Positions 1-13,653 of a stretch of 64,000 bases of DNA are shown piece by piece (positions within the stretch are counted from its first letter, which is position 1; each line of letters begins with the position of its first letter). Location: the NCBI GenBank assembly GCA_964019415.1, contig OZ025878.1:4716512-4780511 (forward strand), given 5' to 3'. The position numbers and the translations under genes are program-made. The notes below the pieces were generated by a model. The model was given only the letters and a program-made list of their open reading frames with translations. It made no database searches and was not told where the DNA came from. The stretch comes from Ianthella basta. Lineage: Eukaryota > Porifera > Demospongiae > Verongiida > Ianthellidae.

Positions 1-2655
1 ATTGTGTATATAAGGTTCCTCCTTCTGAATTGTTACATAAATATGGTACCGTTCACTCAGTTCAATGTAGATTTCTACTGAATTTGCTATCCTGAATGAA
101 TAAACTTATATCTTGAACTGTACATGGCAGGTGGCAACATTGCATGAAAGCACACAAAATGAATTTCATATGAAAGTATTACAGTATTCACTAATTTCAG
201 GGTCTGCGGTATGATTAAGACAGATGTACCACCCATGTTATGACAGTGTTCACAATCATCTTTCACTTACAAATAGCTGATCCATTCTTCAAATGAACAG
301 GCAGAGAATATTCCACTATAGCTACCATGGATGGTATTACTTCTAATTGAAGTGCTTTACTGTTTTCATATACCACATAGGTGGCACTCGAGAAATGATG
401 TCTGACGTCTGCAATGGCACAAGGAACAATCAGTAGCTGAATTGAGCAAGGTCATATAGTAACTTTTTCTAATTTCAAATTATAGTACACTCCCTAACTG
501 GTACACACATTCAGCACATATCAATAGTATACCTTATAGGTGAGACATGGTAATATCATATAATAATTTATGAAAGAAAAGGTACAATGATTGACTAAAA
601 GAAGAGACTATAGCTATAGTCAGATGGGGCTACTGCCCCTTTAGTGTTCAAAACAGTTAATCATCTGGATAGAAGAAGGCGGAGGCCTCTACACTCCCGG
701 CACTGCCCAGTACAGAAGCTGAATTCCCCCTCTGCACTGCCACTGACAAAATATCTATTATATCTATATTATACCTACTATTATTATATCTGGAAAATAA
801 AGTACAAGATTCCAGGAAATCATTGCATTGATTGTTATGTTCACTTGTCTTTCAATCATTTGGAAGACGTTTCACCTTCTCAGCATATAATTATACATTA
901 TAATTAATGCATGAAAAATACATCAATGACTATGAAGGTAATCAATAAAATATGTACCATATGAAAACAATGAAAGAATAGACAAAGTTCCTCATGAACG
1001 TGATGACATTATGCTAATCAACTGTACTGTAATACACCTTATATTATTATTATTACCATTATTTTATGATTATTTTGCTGTAATGATTATGTTTATTAAC
1101 TACATATTAATTGTTATTTTTTAGAAGTGCAATAAATATTGTCCTGAAATTGCATTGCCTATATTTGTTCAATCAATCTCTATACAGTGGTTGAAATACA
1201 TGAACCCAGGCCCGTTAATAAAATATAGGCTGCTTGGCTGATTATCATTTAAACACGTAATTGCTTTGGTGTATTTTCTGTACTTGCTTGCTAGGTTGCC
1301 GGATCCATCTTGGTAACATATATAATTTATGCTCCCAATGCTTTGCAGACAAATTTAATTGTCGAATTAACCCTGACATGCAACCAAGTGACAATGTAGG
1401 TAGGTAAGTTTGGTACTCTTTGGTATCCAGAGCATAAACATTCTTGAATAAGTATACATCAGAGACCAAAGCTGTGCATTATAACAGGGGTGCAAGTTGT
1501 GCAATGGCATGATATTTCAACCAGCTAGTTACACTGAAGCGACACAGATAATGATTTTCTGAGTTATCTGAGTAATCTGCCTAATTGAGTGGCAAGCAGT
1601 GTTTGCCTCCCCACAGTGATCCAGAATCACAGCCATATAGCTGCCTGTCTCTCATTTGAGTCCATCACTAGTATACAGATAGGCACATGGCAAAACTTTC
1701 TGTATAGTGTACGTCGCATTTAGTCGCGTGACCCAGACTAAAGAACAAGGCAAGGTATTGTGCAACAGTCTGGTTTGCAAGACTATATTATAAATGCATG
1801 ATTTGTGGATTAAACAAAACAGAAAGGCAGCCTACATACTGGCTGGGTCTGCTTGAGTTTGTTGTGTTTGTTGACATGGTATATAGATAGCTCAGCTACT
1901 AAAACTATGCAATACAGTATAGCTCCTGAGTTTAAGCCTCAGCTGAGGTGAGTTTCTTTCTCTAAACATAAACATCCTTTTGAGGTGTAGGTTTGATAAT
2001 TGCCACTAAGACCTTTTATATTCTTTATTCTATTATAATTATCATGTTATTGAAGCAGATCTAATCTCTCTGAGGGTAGGCAGAACTACCCAATGCGCAC
2101 AGACGCTTAAGGACATTATTATTCTTTCCCACTCAAAGGTACAGTTGTTGCATGGCAACGCCTGTCCTTAAGTAGCCTTCTTCTGCACTGATTTCTGTAA
2201 GTGCCAAAAACTGATGCATAGCAGGGATGTCTTGAATCTGAAATTGACATGATAATATCGCCAGGGAATTGGCTGCACATGGTGATTGACTATGCTTATG
2301 CTCCCTAAAGCATGTAAGTACGTACATGGAATTAAGGTGAGTGACACATAAGGGTGTGATCTGAGAGTTCTAATTCTGAAAGGGAACTAATCAGTGAACC
2401 TCATATGCACACTGCAGGTGATCCTAAATGTCTGGCAGTTACAGTGGCATATATAGAGGTCATGGCATCATTTCATATAGGAAATAGACCAACAGCTATT
2501 AATTCATCCCTTCTAGATCCATGCAGAAAAAATCACTTGGATAATTGAGTGGTTATTGTCAATTGCATTGCCCAATTGTACATACACCAGTAGTTCTGCA
2601 GTAAAGCATGCAGCAACAGAACATGTACAAATGCACTCAAACACATGCTACTCAC
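1..2655. other. Left flank without a recognised gene
   Basis: I see no convincing exon here on either strand; the open frames are short and look random. From about 1860 to 2655 the DNA is clearly related to 10920-11727, the region just 3' of the VWD exon of copy 2, so this is intron or flank of copy 1. By analogy with copy 2, the stalk exon of copy 1 would lie near 1.3 kb and its transmembrane exon near 0.05 kb. I could not find either, so they are lost, diverged or off the left edge. Confidence 0.5.
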
Positions 2656-4028
2656 TACATTCCTGCCTTGCGCTCTGAAAGACCTGATTAGAGGATTGAA
2701 CTCTGAAATCTGAAGCAAGCATCTCTACTTCTTGTTGATTTGTAGGATTTACCGTCTGTTCATTTCTCAGTCGTAGATTGCCTTGTCTGTCTCCGCACAG
2801 CCCACACAACTGACTCAGAATACTACTAGTACTGGAGATGGTAATTCTAAAAAAGGGTTCTGTTCCAATAGCTCTTTCCAATATAATGGTACCAATACCA
2901 TTGTTTGGTGTAACTGTCACTGAACTGCTGCCTATACCATTTCTAACATTTCTGGAACCCCTGGATTGACCATTTCTTATTGTTGACACAATGTTGTTTT
3001 CATTAATAATGGCGAACCCATTCATCCACTGAATGGCAATCTGACCGACTTCAAGTCTCTCATTCTTAAAGTCAGCATGAACAAGTATTGGGGACTGCAC
3101 ACTGCCAGCCGTAGAGCAAGTGGTTATCAGTTCATAAACACATGTTTCCTGGAAGCGATAGCCAACTCTTTGTGTGAAAGGAAAGATCTGAGACGAATGA
3201 ACATCACATCTCAGTGTGCCACCTGAGAAGGAGGTAAGAGGCGGATATGGCCTTATTATTTTAAGTATTTTAGGGAATTGGAGTAAAGATCACTACATGA
3301 CATAAAATGCATGCTTCATGTGATCCAGTGGAATGGTGCACATAATATACAAGGTATTGACAAACAGTATGATCAGAAGTTCTTTTACTGAGTCTGTCTG
3401 TTTCCAGTCCGAGTGGCAGTACCGTGTAAAGCCTACTTATGGAGTCTGAGGTTCTCATAGGTTATTAAATTAGACAGATTGTTGTCCTTTGGGGCTTAAT
3501 CTAGCTCTTTAGAGTATTGACTTGACTAAGTCTTACATAGTGTGTATACTTTGCACCTTTACACTTTACCTTGCCTGTACAATTTTTTGTGGCTACTAAC
3601 TCATTTTACACGCAAGACTTGAAAATCCGAATCCTTAAATTAGTACCTGACGAATTGTGTGTCATCTGCAATTTGCTAAAATTAGTACTTGCAAATGATT
3701 GTACATTTTCACTATCAAGCTTGTGCATTTGTCTGTGCAGGCAGAAACTGACACATCGCAAGAAGCAAAGTACATGCAGCGATTCTTTGTTGTGTGGACT
3801 TGGAAAACACTTGGGATTAGGCTGGCTAATTGAGCTGCCCCTGGATACTCCATTCAAGGATGGTAGTGTGTGCAAAAGGAGGTCATCTGCAGTCAAGTGT
3901 ATTGGAATGCCGGCACTATATAGTTCGCGATCTTGTCCGTTCAAGGTCCGTAACTTACGGGATAATTGCGCTGTGCCAAGAGTTGCCAGTGTTGCTAGCA
4001 GAGCCACAACCGTCAATGGGGTTGTCAT
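2656..4028 (-). CDS. VWD receptor-like gene, copy 1 (5' part only)
   Basis: Two exons are visible. Exon 1 (3959-4028) starts at the ATG at 4028, encodes a hydrophobic signal peptide ending in an LGTA-Q type cleavage site, and stops at a GTAAGT donor in phase 1. Exon 2 (2656-3222, 567 bases, phase 1-1) follows a pyrimidine-rich CTTCTCAG acceptor and is open throughout. It encodes a von Willebrand type D domain: CDVHSSQIFPF at the start, then CVYELITTC, CGLCGDRQGN and ADFRVQ, ending in RQEC before GTGAGT. Exon sizes and phases match copy 2. Stalk, membrane and tail exons were not found to the left, so the gene is cut by the window edge or truncated. Function is not known; a secreted or cell-surface role is inferred from the signal peptide and VWD fold. 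Confidence 0.75.
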
Positions 4029-4918
4029 TTTGCGCCACAGTACAGCTACTGGGAGATGAGCCTGCAGAGAGAGAATACCGTATCGATAAGTTGTGGAGAT
4101 ACGAAACATCCTCCGTAGCCAACAGCCAAATAATGTACGAACTCACTTGAGCAAAGGTGTCACAATGGAATAGAAATGCTGTGCATACCATTTTATTGAA
4201 CCAGGCATTTCGTCAATCACGTTCTAATACTTGCATTTCTGTAGATTGAAGCTTCCTGAAGCCGTATGCTAGTCCAGTGGGTATTGACGCTACTACCGCA
4301 GCCCATGACTAGTTGTATAGAGATAACAGTCATATTGTGCCATGTATGGGCAATTGGCGTAGGAAGCCAAACAGCATATGCTACGACCAAAGAAAGCGCA
4401 CCAAACTAGCCATAGAAGCCACGGGCCTCCCACAATACTATAGTCTTCATCAGGAAGACGGGCGGCTTTGCAGCCAGGCAATGTTGACTATCAAGAATCC
4501 CTTGTGTGCATTTACAGCAGGGAACAATGCATTGTGGTATTTGCTGACTAAATGGATGGATATGCCACTGTAAGACATGTAGGGCATGGACCTGGTCTCC
4601 TGCATGCTGCACTAGACTAGGAATATACCACTTGGGCCCAATGTTTAGTAATGCAGATGTACATTACTATATAGCATAGGACAGCTAGTGGAGTCCCTCT
4701 GTACTAAGGAGAGAGACATCAGCTTGACTTGAACTTAGCAATATATACTGAGGGCATGTTAGCTATGTACGCAGCTGTTGCCATGGTAGAACACCATATA
4801 GCTACTCTGGCAATTGTGGGTTCCTTGGTACATTATGTTTCTGTAAATATACTGACTGTAAATGCATTTGCTGTAAGCAGCCGTGTGTCTGTCTGTGCTG
4901 GAGCTTTCTCTGTGCATA

Positions 4919-4929
4919 TGTGTGTGTGC

Positions 4930-5026
<97 letters not shown>
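4919..5026. repeat. (GT)n microsatellite
   Basis: An almost uninterrupted GT dinucleotide array. It creates spurious Cys-Val and His-Thr open frames on the two strands. Confidence 0.97.
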
Positions 5027-5899
5027 TGGTATGTAGGTGTGTGTTACATGTTTATCTCTCTCCCTCCCTCCCTGACCACAATATGTATGGATATGAATGG
5101 AACATTTGTCCAGTAAAACAATTATAATTATATTGCACAGTTGCAAGTAGATCAAATTAATTACTTGTTATGCAAATTATAGAGTAAGCAACACATGCAT
5201 CGTATGGCGCAAAATGTTCACCGGAAAACATTTTCTCAAATCTTCAAATTTTGGCTGAAACTGCAATTTTCGGGGGAAATTTTCCCTTACGTGAGAGCTA
5301 ATGCCATGGCCACCTACTTCTTCTTCCAAGTTCGCACGCTGCTTTTCTTGAAAGGACGGCCATAGAACGCTCTGGAAAAGAATCGTACAGTCGCTGTTAT
5401 ACCGTTCTGTGCTGCCCTTTTCCTCCCTCAAACTCACTGGATACTTGCGCTGTGCTGTGTGTGAAAAGCATTGGTAGTAGAACCAAGGCTGCCAACGAAA
5501 TCCTCATTTTACTCTGCAATGAAATACAGTTACGGGAAGGCAAGGCTACAGAGAGAAACTCTCACAGTGACAGCGTCTACCATCACACTGACAGGTTCTG
5601 GTGACACGTCCTCCGTATTCCCGTATTATAACTAGGGCATACATTAAAATGCAACCAGCCTCGCTTGAATGTATATAGCTAGCTATTTCAGTAAAGTACA
5701 GTGCATGAGCGTAACTCGGCCAGGGAAAGTACATTTTGGGCAATAATAGAACTGTAATCTGCTTTCACTGGCTGTCAGAAAGAAGGGATAGCAAGCCATA
5801 CGAAGCACCGGATGGCAGCTGGGCAATCGACATTTACATATTTGGAGCTGCGCAGGGAAGCCCGTCCGTGCTGTGCTAACCACAGTGCGCGCTTTGCGC

Positions 5900-6010
5900 T
5901 TCACCCGCGGGAACAATGAAAGTGTTCCGGGTCACGCAAGGCAAAAGACGTCAGCCAATATGGCGGACTCGCCAACAGGCGTGCAGCTCTCGCTGGAGCA
6001 ATAGGCGACG
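5900..6010. promoter_or_regulatory. CpG-rich promoter-like patch
   Basis: This stretch is richer in G, C and CpG than its AT-rich surroundings. It packs a CREB-like GACGTCA (5947-5953), a CCAAT box (about 5955-5959) and an AATATGGCGG YY1-like motif (about 5958-5967). It could drive copy 1, which lies 1.9 kb away on the minus strand, but the matching position upstream of copy 2 does not carry it, so it may belong to an inserted element. The call rests on motifs only. Confidence 0.25.
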
Positions 6011-6316
6011 TTAACAGCAATCTGAACGTAGCGAGCAGCGATGAAGTGGAGTGTAGAGCAGTTTTGTGGCTAGCGGTGGCCAAGTAGAGCGTTTTGTTGT
6101 CGTGAGCGCCTGCGGAGAACACCGGGCTATTGCGCAATCTAGGTGTCTCGGGTTGACTGGGACGGATATACATATAAATGTTACGCGCATACCTCCAACC
6201 TGCGCAAACCTCCAACTATTGCCCACGTGACCGGAATGGGATTACGTCATTTGCGCAAAGCTTTAACCTTGCCCGCGCAAAGCTTTAACGCTGGGCAAAG
6301 CTCTAACCCTTATGTA

Positions 6317-6350
<34 letters not shown>

Positions 6351-6913
6351 CAAACGGGGGACGACAACGCATCACGATTACTTGCCTCGCCTTTCGGATA
6401 CACATGCCTAATAATACAATCACGCCAAAAAATTATTATTGTTTTGGTTACAGCCCCTATTTTTGTATAGGGCACATAATTATGTATGCGATAGGTTACT
6501 CTTAAATGACCATGATCGTAGTTGAGGCTCATTGCATGCATGTACTTCAGTAATCTTGCTGATGACTGTAGGTACTACTTCTGCTATTATATTATAGTAG
6601 AAGTTGGTAGCTAGTCTGCCAGGGGCCTACAGTGCCCTGTACCATAGTTCAAAGGAAATCTTTCACCTTCCTTTGTGGCTTCCAACATTTGCCTTTGTAC
6701 ACAGAGTACAATATAGGGACTATAGGGGTATAGTATAGTATATAGGGAATAGATTGTATATTAATCAATCAATCAATGATATTAGAGTACATCATGCCAC
6801 ACATGCACTAGGACACAATATGGTCCATAGTAGCACTACATGAGTCATGAACTACATGAGTCATGAACACATAATATTAGTTATTTTTCCTCAGAGTTCT
6901 GATTTGGAAACCA

Positions 6914-9900
6914 TTAAATGTATTCATAGTTACCACCGCTTGAGGCTGCAGAAAATGCAAAAGCACACAATATATAGTCAATTTCAAAGTAAAACATTGC
7001 ACTTACATAATTATTGTAGCAATTGCACAAAGACACTGGATGGAAATCAACTAAAAGACGCTCAAAGCACAGCTGCTGCCACTCAAGGGGTTTTCTGTCA
7101 GCTGTACAAACATTTTCAGGAATAACATTAGTAGGCCACTGACTGTGGAGGCTGCTATGACCTCAGGTATGAGGTGGTAACCTGAGACAGCATACCCAAA
7201 CATTGTTGGTTATCAAACTGACTGTATTAGTAAAATTTAAGGTAGACTGATAATTTGTTAGTTGTTAAGTCACCTCAGTTATGAAGTGCACACATGTTAA
7301 TCAACCCACCTTTTTCATTACCAGTGATTGTTGAATATAAATCAGAGGTTTCCTGTGTGACCAGGTAACATGGGTTTGACTCCATCACCACTACATCTCC
7401 CATTGCAGTGTAGGCAGGGTTGGCCTGCATAGTCACAAATGCTGTTGTCTCAATAGGAAAAATTCCTGCAGTAAATATACAGGATGCTTTGTATAGAGAT
7501 GGTCATCAGTAGCAGATTCATAAGATAAGTGGAGCCTCATATACCCAGTCCCTGGAATGGAAACAGGCACTAGGTAAAGGCTAGGAGTTTGTATTATCAG
7601 CAACAGTGAATGCTTCTATTAATGTGATACAGATACACTGCTTTGAATGATGTCAGACATAATTATGTAGCAGTTAAATATCATGTCCTGGTACCTTAAG
7701 GTGACAATTTTAGTGGCATCTAAATGTAATAGTTTAAAATTCCAGAACTTAAAATAATAGGGTCTAATTTTAGTGATTTCCAAGGTTTCTCTGTGCAAAA
7801 ACATCTGCCTTGAAATGTACGCATATGTTTTTGCATGTAAAGCCTTTTTAGTGATTTTTGCACTGCTCTGTAAATTTGCTAAAATTAGTCATGTTAAAAT
7901 GAGTAGCCTTGAGATATAATTATACAGATGTAGTGAATTACATAACCTCATTCTATAATAATGAAAGCAAGGGGAGGGGTGCAAGTAAACCACCTAAGCA
8001 GCAACAGATTTTACATAGGTAACACTAGGTGCCTATAATAGGTAAGAATGCATTTTGCAGAGGTTTGAACAGAGGCTGGGCATTAATAGAGATTTAGACA
8101 AGTGTTGTGATGGTGTTGCTTACCACTGAGTTGTTTATTACTAGATTTTGGTTGCATTGCAAGCCTTCCTGCAATGTAGGATGGATTGTCCTGCATTTTT
8201 ATGATGGCATTGACTCCAGGAGAAAATTCACCTAAAGCAGAACAGATGTGACACAAAAATGTGGTTATGTTGTACGAACATGTAAATAAATGTACATAGC
8301 TACGTAGCTAGCTAGGGAATGATAAGGTATGAATTGTAAAGTCATGCACTTCAGCCTGTATACCACTTTCACAATGTAGACCTGCGCAAGGGATAGAAAT
8401 TATGACAGCCATCCAATTCATGCCTTGCTTGGCTAGTATATTTTGAGTGACCCAGTGAGTGTAGGCAAACATTGTGCAGTCAAAGTCATACATCTCCACT
8501 AATTCATGTATCTAAGACAATCAGCTTATTCTGACAATCTCCAGTCATCCGAGGAAGCATTATTCACATAAACTGCATTTGCAATAAATCACACCCTTCT
8601 TCACTACCAATAACAGACTATCACAAATTATGCAAGAATAATGTTTATCATTGTGTGAACCTGTTAGCTGCATATGGTGCACAATGGTAGGAATTTGTAG
8701 TAATTATGGCAAAATGAAGAACCAGGTCGACGTCTGTCATATTAAAAGCAGCCTATAGCTAAGGCTGACCTTCTAAAGGCTAAGTAGTTTTCTATTAGAG
8801 ATCAGCAAAACAATTCAAAAATGCAGGATAGCACTAGATTTGCTATTATAATTAGCTAACCTGTGTATTCTTCCCCTCCTTTACCACTCCTTCTCACTCT
8901 CCATGCAATTAGTGCAGCAGCAGCTGTAACTGACCCAACCACCAGGGCAGCCACAGCTGCTGCCACCGCTCCAATGATAATCAACTTCACTCGTACCATG
9001 GGACCATCACTAGGTGACATGGTCATTTCGTCTATCTCTGATGATGGAGCAACAGAAGGTTTTGGAGAAAGTGGAGTGGTTGTTGTTGTTGATGCGACTG
9101 AAGTACTAGGGATACTTGGCACTGTACAAGAAAAGAGCAAAGTAATAATAACAATTTAACTTGAGTCAGTTCTATAAGTAAAGAAAGAGGTCATGCTGGT
9201 TGTTGCCTGCTGAGGTTCTAATCATCTACACTTTTATGATATATAAATTATAAGCTGTTATTTGAAACAGAAGAGAGAACGTTCTGTTTCATGGAGCTGA
9301 AACCTGGACCTTAACTGAGCTGCTGACATCATGATCTGCACAACCTACACCTACTTGCTGCACAAAGCCCTGAATGTGCCTTGGAAATATCACATCACCA
9401 ATGTATAACTGTACGGGGACCTACCACTAGCAGATGACATATTACACAACCAGTGCCTACACTTTACTGGTTATGCAGCTCACTACATTGAAGACAGATA
9501 TCAACCAGTTGCAGACCTACAGTGCTCCAATCACAAAGATTCCATATTTGTATTGAGGAGATAGCTAAGATCCAAAAATGCTAAGTAGTGCCTAAAATGT
9601 TTAGATAGGATCTTTCCAACAAATGTGAGTTAAGCTCCCATTGTTTCCTAACAAATGCCTGGATAGTTGCACAATAACATACTAGGGGTCTCCACTGCAT
9701 GGTTTGCCTAACACACCTATGATCATGCAATAGACAGTGGGACACACCTATGATCATGCAATAGACAGTGGATTTGCTTCATGGAATTATGGTTGACATT
9801 TTTAAGCATGCTTTTTCTGGAATTGCACATTCATAAGTTATTTCAGGTTCATATTTCACAGTGAAGGAAGGTTCTTTCATAAGGTAGATACTGTTTGTAA

Positions 9901-12900
9901 GAATTCTGAAATTTTCATCACATAGTAATACCTATGCTATCATCAGTATGTGATTGTGGAACCTTTAGGAGTGGAGCATTGTAGTACTCTGGCAGGGCTC
10001 AGATCCTATGTGAAGGGGGCAGGTAAGCAGAAAGACATTTTTTGAGACAAATATTCAGGATTTGGGAGGACAAGTGGCAGTTGCAGAAATTTCAAGATGT
10101 GCTGCAAACAGAGAAGGATGGTGCAAGCAAATCAATTAGCTACATAGGCCAGTTACCAACTTACAGGCACGCACAACACTTTCATGGACGTAAACCTACT
10201 ATAGCTTCTTTCAATGTAAACCCAGTGCTGTAATAGGATGATGAATGTATTCAAAATGTATTTATACAGCTATGTACAAATTACAACTGTACTACTAAAT
10301 GTTGATCATGCATGTTTTCATTAAAGAATTGACATAATGCATTCCATGTACCTTGTCCACTGCCAGGTGATGAAGTTGGAAGAGGTGACAAGAGCAATGA
10401 TGATACCTCGCTGGAAGTTGTGCCTGCATTGGCATAACATATTTACTCTTCACTATAAATGCCACTAACTAAACAGCACATGTACAGCTAGCCACACTGC
10501 AATATGAACTGAAGAGGACCTCTCAGAGCAATTAAAAATTGACAGAGCAGCATGACTGCTTGCTTCACATGTGCAGAATATGTACATTTATTGTCTACAT
10601 ATGAAAGAATGCAGTTCATGACATGATAGGAACTTATTGGTGTAATTGTTTGCTAGCATGTGTTGTGAGCTGGCTGTATCTGTGGCAACAGTGTATGTCT
10701 GTACAATTCACAGCTGGAAAGGATATGGTGAGAAGAAAAGTCAGCCATGAATGAAGCTTGAATCAGGACCTGCAAGACTACTTACGTACATAGTAGCACA
10801 AATAGTGAGATGGAGTACCACATTACCGTCCACCTCAGACTCATGGCAATAGGCTGATGTGACTCTGAGTCAATTTGAGCTCACCATCACACAGTACAAT
10901 CTTAACAGTGTGGATTCAAGTGTTGTCAGTGTATATAGATGGCTCAGTGACTGAAACTATGTGATACCATATAGGTCCCGAGTTTGAGCCCCAGTTGAGG
11001 TGAATTTCTTTCTCTAAACATAAACATCCTTTTGAGTTGTAGGTTTGATAATTGCTGCTATGACCTTATATAATTATGCATATTCCTTAATTTACCATAT
11101 CATGTTAGTTAAGCAGATCTAATCTGCTTACTCTCTGATGGTAGACAGAACCACCCAATGTGCACAGACGCTTAAGGAGCACATTCTTCTTTCCCATTCA
11201 AAGGACTGGTACAGTTGTTGGATGGGGATGCCTGTCCTGAGTAGCCTTCTGCACTGATTTCTGTAAGTGACCAGAGGTTGTCAATAACTGATCTATAGCA
11301 GGGATGTCTTGAATCGGAAATTGACATAATCATATCGCCGGGGAATTGGTTGCACCTGATGATTGACTATGCTTATGCTCCCTAAAGCATGTAAGTATGT
11401 GGTCAGGAATTAAGGTGAGTGATACAAGGGTGTGATCTTAGAGTGCTAATTTTGAAAGAGAACTAATCAGTGAACTTCATATGCACACTATAGGTGATGC
11501 TAAATGCCTGGCAGTTGCAGTGGCATAGATAGAGGTCATGGCATCATTCCAAGAAGAAAGTAGACCAAAAGCTAGTTGTTCATCCCTTCTAGATCCATAT
11601 GCATGCAACAAAAATCTCTTTGATAATGGAATGGTTACTGTAAGTATCATTGCTCAATTAATGTACGTGCACCTGTACGTAGTTGTAGCAGAACATGTAC
11701 ATATGCACTCAAACCCTTGCTACTCACCACATTCCTGCCTTGTGATTTGAAAGAGCTGATTAGTGGACTGAACTCTGAAATCTGCAGCAAGCATCTCTAC
11801 TTCTTGTTGATTTGTAGGATTTACTGTCTGTCCATTTCTCAGTCGTAGATTGCCTCGTCTGTCTCCGCACAGCCCACACAACTGACTCAGAATACTACTA
11901 GTACTGGAGATGGTAAGTCTAAAAAGGGGTTCAGTTCCAATAGCTCTTTCCAATATAATTGTACCAATACCATTGTTTGGTGTAACTGTCACTGAACTGC
12001 TGCCTATACCATTTCTAACATTTCTGGAAAGCCTGGATTGACCATTTCTTATTGTTGACACAAAGTTGTTTTCGTTAATAATGGCGAACCCATTCATCCA
12101 CTGAATGGCAATCTGACCGACTTCAAGTCTCTCATTCTTAAGGTCAGCATGAACAAGTATTGGGGACTGCAGACTGCCAGCTGTAGAGCAAGTGGTTATC
12201 AGTTCATAAACACATGTTTCCTGGAAGCGATAGCCAGTTCCTTCAGAGAAAGGAAAGATCTGAGACGAATGAACATCACAATTCAGTGCGCCACCTGAGA
12301 AGGAGGAAGGTACAGCACTGCATGTTGTGTGGATGGTTGAAAGTAATTGAATGACTGTCAAACAATGTATAGGCGAATCTAGCTTTATATTTTAACTACT
12401 TTAGAGAATTGGAGTAAAGATCCCTACAGGATGACATGAAATGCATGCTTTATGTGATCCAGTGGAATGGTGCACATAATATACAAGGTATTGACAAACA
12501 GTATATGAAGTTTTTACAGTGAGTCTGTCTGTTTCCAGTCCGAGTGGCAGTACTGTGTAAAGCCTACTTATGGAGTCTGAGGTTCTTTAATATAGACAGA
12601 TTGTTGTCATTTGGGCCTTAATCTAGCTCTTTAGAGTATTGACCTACATTGCGTGTATACCTTACACCTTTGCACATTACCTTGACTGTACAATTTTTGC
12701 GGCTACTAACTCATTTTACATGCAAGACTTGAAAATCCGGATCCCTAAATTAGTACCTGACGAATTGTGCGTCATCTACAATTTGCTAAAATGAGTACTC
12801 GCAAATGATTGTACATATTCACTGTCACGCTTGTGCATATGTCTGTGCAGGCAGAAACTGACACATCACAAGAAGCAAAGTACATGCAGCGATTCTTTGC

Positions 12901-13137
12901 TGTGTGGACGTGAAAACACTTGGGATTAGGCTGGCTAATTGAGCTGCCCCTGGATACTCCATTCAAGGATGGTAGTGTGTGCAAAAGGAGGCCATCTGCA
13001 GTCAAGTGTACTGGAATGCCGACACTATATAGTTCGCGATCTTGTCCGTTCAAGGTCCGTAACTTACGGGATAATTGCGCTGTGTCAAGAGCTACCAGTG
13101 TTGCTAGTAGAGCCACAACCGTCAATGGGGTTGTCAT
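6914..13137 (-). CDS. VWD single-pass receptor-like gene with NPxY tail, copy 2 (intact)
   Basis: Seven exons (minus strand): 13068-13137, 11728-12294, 10352-10423, 8861-9121, 8124-8231, 7310-7465 and 6914-6945. All have GT..AG borders and all junctions are phase 1, giving 421 aa. Residues 1-20 are a signal peptide. Residues 24-212 are one VWD domain (CDVHSSQ, CVYELITTC, CGLCGDRRGN) without C8 or TIL domains. Residues 213-282 are a Ser/Thr/Pro-rich stalk. About 283-310 is a membrane helix (LIIIGAV to ALIAW), followed by stop-transfer RVRRSG. The tail has NPSY (Y342), NPAY (Y378), NPCY (Y393), LYSTI (Y403) and the terminus NYEYI. NPxY motifs are known PTB-domain and endocytic-adaptor sites, so a type I adhesion or signalling receptor is inferred. 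Signal and VWD exons closely match copy 1. The family is not one I can name. Introns show no other gene. Confidence 0.8.
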
Positions 13138-13565
13138 TTTGCGCCACAGTACAGCTACTGGGAGATGAGCCTGCAGAGGGAGAATACCGTATCGATAAGT
13201 TGTGGAGATACGAAACATCCTCCGTAGCCAACAGCCAAATAATGTATGAACTCACTTGAGCAAAAGTGTCACAATGGAATAGAAATGCTGTGCATACCAT
13301 TTTATTGAACACGGCATTTCGTCAATCACGTTCCTGCATGCCTGTAGATTGAAGCTTCCAGAAGCCGTACGCTAGTCCAGTGGGTAATGACGCTACTACC
13401 GCAGCCCATGACTAGTTGTATAGAGATAACAGTCATATTGTGCCATGTATGGGCAATTGGTGTAGGAAGCCAAACAGCATATGCTACGACCAAAGAAAGC
13501 GCACCAAACTAGCCATAGAAGCCACGGGTCTCCCACAATACTATAGTCTTTACCAGGAAGAAGGG

Positions 13566-13653
13566 TAGTCTCGCGGGGCCAGATCTATTTCCTGCCTCCA
13601 TTTTTTCATTATGACGTCATCGGTCGGCAGGAAAACCTGGCTCCGTGAGACTA
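13566..13653. mobile_element. 88-bp MITE with terminal inverted repeats
   Basis: The element starts TAGTCTCGCGGGGCCAG and ends CTGGCTCCGTGAGACTA, near-perfect inverted repeats, with GACGTCATCGGTCGG in the middle. It is flanked by the direct 6-bp repeat GAAGGG (13560-13565 and 13654-13659). The paralogous sequence upstream of copy 1 (around 4455) reads straight through without it, so it inserted after the copy 1/copy 2 duplication. Confidence 0.75.

Larger units (their letters stand above)
4029..6913. other. Spacer between copies 1 and 2
   Basis: No gene recognised. The part from 4029 to about 4920 is duplicated upstream of copy 2 (13138-13870, continuing after a LINE at 15345-15450) and, less closely, upstream of copies 3 and 5. 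The remainder holds a GT microsatellite, a CpG-rich stretch at 5.9-6.3 kb and a CATA microsatellite at about 6310-6350. Confidence 0.5.

Noticed and set aside
3571..4150. 162- and 106-codon plus-strand frames over the signal-peptide exon (repeated at 12920-13259)
   Set aside because: They are on the opposite strand from the well-supported signal exon and are explained by the local duplication.
6914..13137. Assignment of copy 2 to sponge aggregation factors
   Set aside because: Only the VWD domain is shared. There are no Calx-beta repeats or other aggregation-factor regions, and a membrane helix and tail are present.
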